Positions 55,470 through 64,000 of a stretch of DNA of 64,000 nt are shown one piece after another (positions within the stretch are counted from its first letter, which is position 1; the number at the start of each line of letters is the position of its first letter). The stretch is from Linnemannia hyalina. Taxonomy: Eukaryota > Mortierellomycota > Mortierellomycetes > Mortierellales > Mortierellaceae. The DNA is taken from positions 248,001 to 312,000 of the forward strand of contig JAHRHY010000016.1 of assembly GCA_019671135.1 (NCBI GenBank), written 5' to 3'. The notes beneath the pieces are model-generated. The model saw nothing but the letters and a program-made list of their open reading frames with translations. It ran no database searches and had not been told where the DNA came from. The position numbers and the translations under genes are program-made.

Positions 55470-56950
55470 GAGGATGCCACTTCGCTCAGACTCTAAATTC
55501 AGCTCTGGACTGGTCCTTTCAGCACACGTTTTTCGGTTACTATAGTAAGTTGAAATACATATTCCCTTTACCCTTGCATACACTGCTCTTAAACACATTC
55601 TCACACTCTCCCCTTTGCCCTGTCTTGGGATATGTCACTCACTTTTATCCTTGCCTTGATCTCGATAGAGCACATCTTCAATGCAGCAATAATTGAAAGT
55701 GGACTTCCAAGGGCCTTATTATGCTGCAATTCGATTGATGGTCTATGGCTTGTGTGCTTCGATGGAATATGCACAGCATGAAAGACCAACACTAATGAAA
55801 TACAAAGGGATGCAATGAGTCAATGCATGTGAGATAGCTGATAACAACATGTCAATAAGAAAGTGAGATAACGCGCATGAATTGGTTTCTTGTCTATGGC
55901 GATTCATTTTCGAACCTTGAGATCTGGTGAAGTTGGACTCTTGGAAGTATCACATGTTTTAGATTACAAAAGTTAAGGGGTTGTTTGTTATTTTCTGCAC
56001 TAGTCCCATGCAAATGCGAGTGAGCGAAGGTCAAAATAATGATATTGCTCACGGCCCTACAAAGGTACAAGAAAAATTAGGGGTACGTGCGGCACGTTTT
56101 GTTGGCCACATGATTCAACTCCAGGGCAGTTGCGTAGTTGCGAAATGAGGGTGACGCAACTCCCATCCTTGTCTCCCTCATCTCTTTCTGTCTCCTTCGT
56201 CTCCTCCTTTCTCCCTCGTCTCCTCCTGTCTCCCTCCTTCTGTCTCCATCGTCTCTTCCTGTCGGCGTTGCTCATTCCATTGCAGGAGTCTTTCTCTCTT
56301 CCTGCTGCATTGCCATCTAAAACATACAATTGACACTCCACGGGAAGTTCTTAATATAGAGGAAACATGTCAAGGTAATTGGATGAGATTGCCATTGCCC
56401 GACCACCCATAGTTAGCATGTTTGTGCGTGAAACCCTTGATTGAAAAGACAACCAAAAGACAAGTATTGCTTTTCAAGCGTTATCACTCCCTTATAGCTC
56501 TTGAATAGAAAGAGACCCCTCTTTTCTTCAATGAGACACGATCATTTACATCGGCCTCATCCTGACTTTTACCCTTTTTTTCTCGACACAAACACTTTTT
56601 TTTAACTGCCACTAAGGTGATATTCAAGAGGACTTTCTCTATTCAACCAGCTTGTTCTTTTTGCTCAGTTGCACCTCCTTGTCATTCGAATGGAATTTCG
56701 TTTGCATGAATTAGCCATCATGTTTTTTCAGAATCTTTTTAACTTTTTTGCAACCGGGGGTGTTATTCAGCGACCTCTTTTCTATCAGACTGCACTCGAA
56801 CATCTTTACTAGCGCCTGTTCCTGTGTTTACCATCCCTGGTCATCAACATGAAAAGTGGACGATGGAGATGGCAAGGGGCCACACAGTAAAGAAAGGGGA
56901 GGCATTGACAAGAGATATTATAACACCACACCAATGAGTTCGCTAATTCC
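55470..56950. other. Intergenic, no gene seen
   Basis: There is a short (TCTCC)-rich imperfect tandem at about 56170-56260 (repeats of CTCCxTCGTCTCCTCC). Nothing else is supported. Confidence 0.45.
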
Positions 56951-58141
56951 GTGACACTTTGTAACAATAGTTCTTCAAGCTCTTCAAGCTCTTCTCGTTA
57001 CGTTGCTCCGATCGGCAATGCAATTAACAACAGCAACAACAGCAACAACAACAACAACAACAACAGAAACAACAAAAACAAAAACAACAACAACCACGGT
57101 GCCGACATTGAGAGTAACGGCGTCGCAGACTCTGAGCTGGACGACTATTTCTATGCTCTATTCGTACAAGCGTTGTTGATCTCGGATGACCGCGAGATAG
57201 GAGTATTTGGCAAGCTCTCACCGGACTCTGACACTCAGATTGCCATCGAACACATGCTTCAGGAGGCGCAGGAGATGGAGCTGAGCTATAGGCTGGCCAA
57301 GAGTCTCTCTACATGCGAAACGCTGCCCGACATTCTGCTGGAGGAGTTGGAGCTACAAGACGACATAACCTGCAGCGACCGAAAGCTGGCATTGCGGGTT
57401 GAACGAGGGGATCCCAATGCAGAGAGACTACTGAGTGCCTCAACTGCGCGTTTCCCGTTGGTCCGTCAGCACTTCAACACGACCGCGGACTGTTGTGCAT
57501 GCACCGACAGTAAACGGGTTTACAACGCACCGTGTGGGCACGGATATTGCGAGGAGTGTGCACGAGCGCTTTACGGTCATGCGTTAACAAACAGGGCATT
57601 CATCCCTGTACGCTGCTGTAGATTACCTTTCGCGAGTGCGTTAGTAGAGGCATGCTTGATGGATGATGAAGATGTCACCAAGTACCAGTCCATCAAGCAC
57701 GAGATCGAGCACCCGTGTCCACCGACAGCAGAGCTTGACGCGGCAGCATCGAGAGTTATCTCCGAAAAAGGCTGGAAGGTGTGTGGTCGGTGCGGGGCAG
57801 TGGTGGATCGTGTTTCGGGGTGTGTTCATATGACGTGCATGTGCGGACACGAATTCTGCTACACATGTCAGAAACCGTGGAGAACATGCGTGTGTGAACT
57901 CTACCCGGTGGAGGAGCTGAATGCGATTTTGAATGAGCGCGTTGGAAATGGCGATCCTGGAAATGCTCGACATCGCCTACAGAATGTACTCCGGAACTAT
58001 TACCAGCACGATCACCACTGGGAACGTAGGGCCGCCCATGGACAGGCGTGTGGTGTGTGCGGCTGGGGTATGCCCTCTTACAGCATGCATTGCGAGGGAT
58101 GCATGGAGACTCGTTGCCACCGCTGCAGTTTCAATAATTAG
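56951..58141 (+). CDS. RING-type (RBR-like) E3 ubiquitin ligase candidate; start unclear
   Basis: The open frame ends at 58141 and is about 396 residues from a non-ATG codon. The N-terminus has a Ser run and an Asn-rich tract from CAA/AAC repeats. Residues about 176-225 form a first RING (CCACTDS..., CGHGYCEECARALYG, RCCRLPF). Residues about 279-318 form a second (VCGRCGAVVDRVSGCVHMTC, CGHEFCYTCQKPWRTCVC), typical of the RING2/IBR half of RBR ligases. Two more Cys pairs follow (ACGVCGW, CEGCMETRCHRC). The expected ATG at 56934 is one reading frame off (MSSLIP then stop), so either an upstream exon joins near 56939 or one base has been lost. Ligase activity is inferred from the domains. Confidence 0.7.
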   Translation: MTLCNNSSSSSSSSSRYVAPIGNAINNSNNSNNNNNNNRNNKNKNNNNHGADIESNGVADSELDDYFYALFVQALLISDDREIGVFGKLSPDSDTQIAIEHMLQEAQEMELSYRLAKSLSTCETLPDILLEELELQDDITCSDRKLALRVERGDPNAERLLSASTARFPLVRQHFNTTADCCACTDSKRVYNAPCGHGYCEECARALYGHALTNRAFIPVRCCRLPFASALVEACLMDDEDVTKYQSIKHEIEHPCPPTAELDAAASRVISEKGWKVCGRCGAVVDRVSGCVHMTCMCGHEFCYTCQKPWRTCVCELYPVEELNAILNERVGNGDPGNARHRLQNVLRNYYQHDHHWERRAAHGQACGVCGWGMPSYSMHCEGCMETRCHRCSFNN

Positions 58142-61100
58142 CTAGAGAGAATAATGAAGTCAATATTTTTTATCATTCCTTTCTGTGTTTACCCACTCGC
58201 CATTCATGCTTTCTCTTTTTTCTTGTTATGATTACTCATCCGCTATTCATAAATCTCTTTGTTGGCGCTCATTCATTATGCGTTGGTGAAGATAAATAAA
58301 TAGCGTCGGGTTCTCTGTTCAGGTAAGCAAAAGGGGGGAGATAAAGATGAGCAAAAAAAAGAGGGGGAAGGAGGCGGAGAAGGGAAGGGAAGGAGACGAT
58401 GCCTTAAGTAGGACCGTTCTGTTTGACGACAGTCTCATGATATTTCGGCTGCCCATGAATCCATCTTCTACTTTCGTCACACCCATTCGCCACAGTTGCG
58501 TCCCAAAGGATATGTGTAATACTTGAACTTGACCCTGGTGGAGATCTCTGAGTCTGCCATGAAAACAAGTTCAGAGTCGTCCTTGACTAGAGCGAATTTG
58601 TACATTGTCGGTGTCACCTCTCAGTTAGTGTCGCTAAAACCCGTAGTTGTCAGGTTTGATGAACGAAATCGCCCTGCGGAAGCGGCCTCCAGCTCCCCGA
58701 GTCAGACTTTGAGAAGAAGGAGCTGGGTAAAGATCAGAATGGGCTGTGAAGCTGACGAAAAACAGAATGAAAGAAGTATTTGTCTTTATTTAATACGTAA
58801 ATAAGGAACGCGCTCACGTTGTCTAGAAAGAACCCTAACTGGACTTTATATGGGTTATGAGTAGGCACGCTGACACCAAGACATGTCTGCTGAACGTACA
58901 CCGCGACCCGAGAGGCCGGACCAAGGGAACGAAAAAAAAGATACATACCTTCTTATCAAGATAAAAATTACGCACGACAACAGACAACAAGGCTAAACAG
59001 CAAAGTACTCCATGCTCCATGCATACAGAGCCTGTATATTGCAAAATATAACCCGTCACACGCACCATCCTCCCTGTCAATCGCACGTGGCATAAAACCG
59101 AATTTGCATGAAAGGATCTGAACGCTCGAGAATCGTTCAAAGACAACATGAGAGCAATTGACCAATCGTACATCCTCACCTATACCGAAGAGGGACGAAG
59201 AAAAGCAATGAGCTTGCGTGAACCTCCCGGTACAGTTCTTCCGTTTCGCCTCCACTTTTGCTCCTCTTTACAATTCCCCTCATCGTCCCAAAGCAAACAC
59301 ATGCACCGAGTTTTGTTAGATCGATTCCTCTTTCAAAACATGGGGGTGCATGGCATTCATTACACGCTCTCTCTTTTTGGTTTATGAAAACACAACGGGA
59401 GCTATGCAAATTGCAATACTTTTTTTGGTATTGCGTACGTGCCGTCTCGCTGGCCTTCCGGCGCTCTCGCCTAGCTTCACCAGTTGTGCATAAAAGACAA
59501 AAGTGTTTGAGGGGGGTAATGATAGATGGCGCAGTCTTTGTATACACACACCTGACATAGATAGCAACGAGAAAATGTAAAAGCAGCGGCGGGTGTAAGC
59601 ATTGAGACTGATCACCACCGAAACCCAAACCTACCCCTTGTCCTTCACTTGGATTAGGCTCGCTTTCTTGTCCTGGTCTTTGTAATTTTAGTTCGCGTCG
59701 CTCCTAAACATAAATGATGCTTTCAAGTTAAAGTGGTGTGTGTTTTAACCTATGGGTGAGTGCGATGAGATGGAGAGCCACAGTGATGAACCTGACCTGC
59801 TGATGGATCACATCAGTCACCAAGAATCTTTTGTTTATCCGACGAGAATATTCTTTTCAATTATCAACCCTGCTTTTCTTCACTTTTCTCATATGATTTG
59901 CTCCCACTTCAATCCCATTGCTTCGCCTACTTGTCCTTGATATGCTCTCTTCTCTTATATAAAAAAGAATTTCCTCTATGCGTCTCTATCCTCTCTTCCC
60001 TCTCATTCTTTCCAGCGCATTCCTCCCTACATCCGTCCGTCTATCCACCCATTTATTGCCACTCCGCCTTCCTCTTTACAAACTATTTCTCATTTGCCTG
60101 GTCATGTCCGCAGAAAAATTTCACCCTCGATTTTTTTACTTTCGCAATTTTCTTCTTAGACGTTTCTGTCTGTCCATTATGCGCTGATACGCTGGTCTGC
60201 AATGCATGATTATGTTTTCTATTGCGAAAGGTGATGAAAAGATTAAGGGGGAGGTGATGGGTCAAGGGCAAACATTTAAGACGAAAAAGACGAACACAGT
60301 GAGGTTGAGATCCGAGATCTCACATTGGCCACGTTAGTCACACTTGTTTTCTCTCTCAAACATTTTCACGAACTCCGTCACTCGTTTCCCAAAATAGAGT
60401 TTCTTTTGATCATCGCTATTGCTTTTGGTGCAATGTTATGCATCATCTGAGAAGGTAGATCTCGCATAATCCACTTAAAAAGTCCCTCGTTTAACCTCTA
60501 AAAAAAAAGGACCCAGCAAAACATCCTCTCCTTCCCCCTTCTCCATCTCTCAGACCTTCTGACTAACAGAAACAACGCCGCAATGCTCACAAACACAAAA
60601 AACAACACCCAATTCTTCATACACCCCGCAGCGTACAAAATCCCTGCCTCACACACACTCTCTCTCCCTTTACCCACCGTCCAAAAACGAGATACCCAGG
60701 CCACAGAAGAGGGTGTCGCTTTAACGTCAATCAAGAGCATTTCTCACTAGGCTCTGGAATCGACTTGCACTTCCTCAAAGAAACTCAGAGCCCCCCACCC
60801 CCTTCCTCCCACCAATAAAGCCAGGCATGTCAACAAACAGGTATGAATTGTAAATGCACATTTCCAAGATTGTTGATCCGCTCCGGGTTTTGGATAGCCC
60901 TGTATGAGAAGGGGTAGCTGTTGTTTCTTTTTCGAGAAGACCTGGCCAATACCTTGTATGCGATTCTTGACTCAACAGGTGTTTTTCTATAAAGAAAGAG
61001 GTTCTTTGAAAAACGAAGGAAAAATAAGGTGGAATGCGCCAAAAACCCCACATCAAAAACATAAAAAAGAGAGAAAGGGCTTTCGACATGCCAAACGTTT

Positions 61101-62311
61101 CGTGTTCGTAAGAAATGTCGATGAGGGATGGGACAAAGTTGACATTGATAAAATGGAAAGGGAGGAGTGAACATGATGTCGAGGGTAGCATAGGGTAACG
61201 AAATAGAAAAAAAAAATGCTAGTTCCCCTCTTTGTTGAAGAGTGATATAGGGAGAGACAGATAAGGTTTAATGATCATCACCCCAGAACTCCATCCAAAA
61301 AAAAAATTCAATCCCAGAAGTGTGCGTTCTCTACTTCTCACGCACTTTGGACTTTTAACCCTCTCTCGGGGGGAAGAGATAGAGTCAATGATTGAAGGGA
61401 AAAGAGAAAAGAGCTGTACCTTCGGAAACATTCTACAAGCACATTATTGTCCAATAATATACGCACATGCATGGACATGGTTGAAGGCAACAGACTTCTA
61501 GTAGTGGGTGCAGCGCAGTTGCGGGAGTATGTACTTCTTATGAGAGAAAAGGCGAGAGATAGCGAGAAGAGAGAAAAAAGGAGGAAGTATGTCGCATTGG
61601 GATACGTACCCTTGATCAGATACACTACTGGAAAGTTCCTTTATCTTTTCTTTTGCATGGTTTCATGCCATCTAGAAGGGATATACGGGCGGCGGGAGAG
61701 ATATATGTGGAAGTATGTATGTTCATGTATACATGCAACACCACACCATGGAGGGAAAAAGACCCGTATTACAGGCCATCCAGACCCATTTCTTTTTCAG
61801 TTATTTTCCGGGATGAGAGCAGACTAGCGGCCCTTCCCCTCCTTTCCACCAAAAAAACTAAACACCGCCCAGAAAGAAAAGAAAAACAGAATGTGAAGGT
61901 AAAATTAAATAAGGCAGACTCTCTCAGCCTGTGCCATTACAGGTTTGTCCTCTTCATAACTGAGTTGGTGCTCCGATAAACATACAATCATGGACATCAA
62001 TTCTGCCTTAGCTTGCAACTCTTTTTTTATTTTTCATGGTGCAGCACAACCCTGCAGGAGCCGAATCGCCATTGTTTTCTTACCATCCCCGCACATTTAC
62101 CCAGACGTACAAAGGAACATATAAAGGAGCGAATCCTCCCTCTTCGTTAACCCCTTTTTCCCTTTCCCTTTTCTCTTTATCACACTGCCTGCACCTCCCG
62201 TACTCCTTTTTTCCCTTCCCTCTGCTCATACTTTTTTTTTCACAATCCTGGCACCCATACACACACACAATTCGCTCACCCACGCCCACGCACAGCAACA
62301 ATAACAACAGG
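58142..62311. other. Intergenic, no firmly supported gene
   Basis: Several frames are open for 60-150 codons on both strands, but composition is low-complexity and no chain of splice sites gives a domain. The leader just upstream of the FAD enzyme (62150-62310) is pyrimidine-rich, as in other promoters here. Confidence 0.4.
60498..60740 (-). other. Possible membrane-protein C-terminal exon
   Basis: The minus-strand frame (SVAWVSRFWTVGKGRESVCE, then a GC pair and one membrane segment, then RRSERWRRGKERMFCW) has a protein-like composition and positive-inside charge. I could not find the rest of the gene, so this is only a candidate. Confidence 0.25.
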
Positions 62312-64000
62312 ATGTCATTCGAGATATACGGACCCGACCCAACAGTCCTCGACACCTCCGGTCGCAAACCTCACGTCCTCATCATTGGAGCTGGTCTCGC
62401 CGGTAATACTCCCCAACCACCCCCTACTCTCTCTCTCACTCTTCAGCTCTTCCTCTCATGTCCACTCACGTCCACCCCACTTTACCCTTACCCACCATGC
62501 AGCACACACAAACGGGCAGACAACAAAACAACAATAAAGAAGAGTACCACTTATCTAATCGCACATCATCCCCCTCTTATTTACTTCTCCGCCCTTGTGT
62601 TACCATCGTTCATGCACATATGCGTCTCGCTATGCTCATGCTCCTCTTTACCTCGCTTCCCACTTTCCTTTCAATGTACATGACACAACACATAAATAGG
62701 CCTGACGTTAGGGATCATGCTCCAGAAGGCTGGCATCCCATTTGACATCTTCGAGAAGTTACCCGAGGCCCGTGCCGTCGGTAAGTGTATAAACATACTG
62801 ATCGTTTCGCTGATTTGGTAGAAAGCAGGTACCAGACGATGGTGTTCGGATATTTGGTCATGGGACCACAACGGATCTCAACGCAGGTCGTGTGCAGTAG
62901 GACACTAGACAGCTGACCCATTTCTATTTTCTTTTACACTTTTCTCTCCCCATCTACTCCATCCCTCGATCTCATCCTTCCTCTTTCACCTCTTCATCCC
63001 CTCCTTCTCGCACCTCCTTCAAACAACCCCTCACACAACCAACACCACCAACCGATCACCACGACGAAAAACAACCCAATGAAAAACAGGCTCAGCACTA
63101 TTCCTAGCCCCACAAGTACACCCAATTCTCGAAGACCTCGGCATCTTCGACCAATACCTCCACCACTCAAATCTCTGCACAACCATCAACTTCTTCAACC
63201 AAGACATCCAACCTGAATCCAAACTCGATTTCCAACTCTACAACGAACTGTAAGTCCCTCTTTACGTTTCTAAGCTGCTCTTTACTCCTCCTCCCCCCCC
63301 CTGGTGTTTTCTTTTGCTCTTTTGAATTGGTCCAAAACTTTAACAAATACCATCACTTTACATTGTAGCACGACCTGTGAGGGAAGGGTCATTCCGCATG
63401 AAAAACTCCACGCCATCCTCCTCTCCCAAATCCCATCCTCACGGATCCACACCTCAAAACGCCTCCTCTGGTTCACGCAGGGCGAGAATGGTGTCCAAGT
63501 TCGCTTCTCCGACAGCAAGACCTTTGACGGAGATATCCTGGTAGGCGCAGATGGACCTGCCAGTGCGGTGCGACAGGGTTTGTATGAAAGTTTGAGGAAG
63601 CGAAACAAGCTGGCGAGGAAGGATCGTGGGGCTGTTAGGGAGGGACGAGAGAGTGGGATGATGGTAGATGGAGGTGGTGGGAAGAGGAGTGTGTGTTTGG
63701 TTGGGCAGACTGAGCCGTTAGACCAGCGGGTGGTATTGTCTGGGACATCTGAAGGTGTGAAGGAGGATGGGGAGGAAGAATGTAATATCAACATAATTCG
63801 GGCAAACGACAAGCCCTACTCTGTAAGTGTCACAACCGCCAGAATATGCCCGTTTTGCTAAAGTATCCATCCAATCCCATCTTTGGGTGGGGGGTTTTTT
63901 CTCATTCTCACCACTTACTTGACCCTACTCCTGGTACCTTTTTCTTTCTTTCTCTGGGTAACTAGTGGAACACGATGACGTGCAAGGGTGGATCGATAGC
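62312..64000 (+). CDS. FAD-dependent monooxygenase, 5' part (5 exons, runs off the window)
   Basis: Exons 62312-62402, 62700-62780, 63090-63249, 63369-63822 and 63966 to the window end join in phase (1, 1, 2, 0). About 273 residues are visible. The start is MSFEIYGPDPTVLD. The dinucleotide-binding motif HVLIIGAGLAGLTLGIMLQK is split by intron 1, and the acidic end of the FAD fold follows (FDIFEKLPEARAVG). Then come FLAPQVHPILEDLGI, RVIPHEKLHAILL (the R-x(6)-L-type FAD contact region) and DILVGADGPASAVRQGLYE, the DG motif of flavoprotein hydroxylases. Salicylate-hydroxylase-like and related FAD-binding-3 enzymes share this layout; the substrate cannot be told. The C-terminal half lies beyond the window. 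Confidence 0.85.

Noticed and set aside
57020..57090. Poly-Cys frame on the minus strand over the Asn-rich tract
   Set aside because: It is only the antisense reading of a CAA/AAC repeat in the RBR-like gene.
59176..59628. 150-codon minus-strand ORF
   Set aside because: It has no recognised domain, no intron structure and a composition like the surrounding non-coding DNA.
1..64000. tRNA, rRNA and CRISPR arrays
   Set aside because: I saw no B-box (GGTTCGAATCC-like) context with a foldable tRNA, no rRNA block, and no spacer-repeat array; the tandem repeats present lack unique spacers.

Overview
This is eukaryotic nuclear DNA. Genes are spread out and split by short GT-AG introns (about 95-300 bp, donors mostly GTAAGT, GTACGT or GTAACA), with pyrimidine-rich leaders and many decayed transposons. 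The protein set (LAA1/HEATR5, dynactin p62, a Pbi2-type inhibitor, an IFI6/IFI27-like protein, an HSPA12-like Hsp70 and a Neverland-type Rieske oxygenase) fits an early-diverging filamentous fungus, most likely Mortierellomycotina. The taxonomic call is inference; the gene calls come from translation and splice-phase checks.

Layout. 1-12 kb: gene-poor, with one small secreted protein (minus, 3.9-4.5 kb), a short MITE, a Tc1/mariner transposase fragment and a decayed tyrosine-recombinase-type retroelement (RNase H part and gag-like part, 9.3-11 kb). 12.9-26.9 kb: the gene-dense core, with a CCDC137-like nucleolar protein, a protease-B-type inhibitor, the 12-exon LAA1/HEATR5 gene and, divergent from it, dynactin subunit 4 in 5 exons. 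27-32.5 kb: repeats and transposon remnants. 33-38.5 kb: a sterol locus, with an intact gene that appears to fuse a polytopic membrane module to a cholesterol-7-desaturase-like Rieske oxygenase, then a LINE remnant and a sterol 24-C-methyltransferase (ERG6) pseudogene killed by two Trp-to-stop changes. 38.8-43.5 kb: long-TIR element and dispersed repeats. 43.6-48.2 kb: a coiled-coil orphan and an HSPA12-like Hsp70 in divergent orientation, separated by a 51-bp minisatellite. 48.3-54.4 kb: a nest of transposons with a perfect 212-bp-arm palindrome, two solo LTRs with target-site duplications, a Tc1 pseudogene, the end of a Helitron and an RNase H fragment. 55-64 kb: an IFI6/IFI27-like membrane protein, an RBR-like RING protein with an unclear start, and the 5' part of an FAD-dependent monooxygenase that runs off the window.

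How the genes relate. LAA1/HEATR5 (AP-1 trafficking) and dynactin p62 share a roughly 0.5-kb divergent promoter. The Rieske enzyme and the dead ERG6 copy both belong to sterol chemistry: one would introduce a 7,8 double bond, the other would alkylate C24. Across the decayed elements, and in ERG6, most of the stop codons that can be compared with a family consensus are Trp codons changed by G-to-A, a possible mutational signature.
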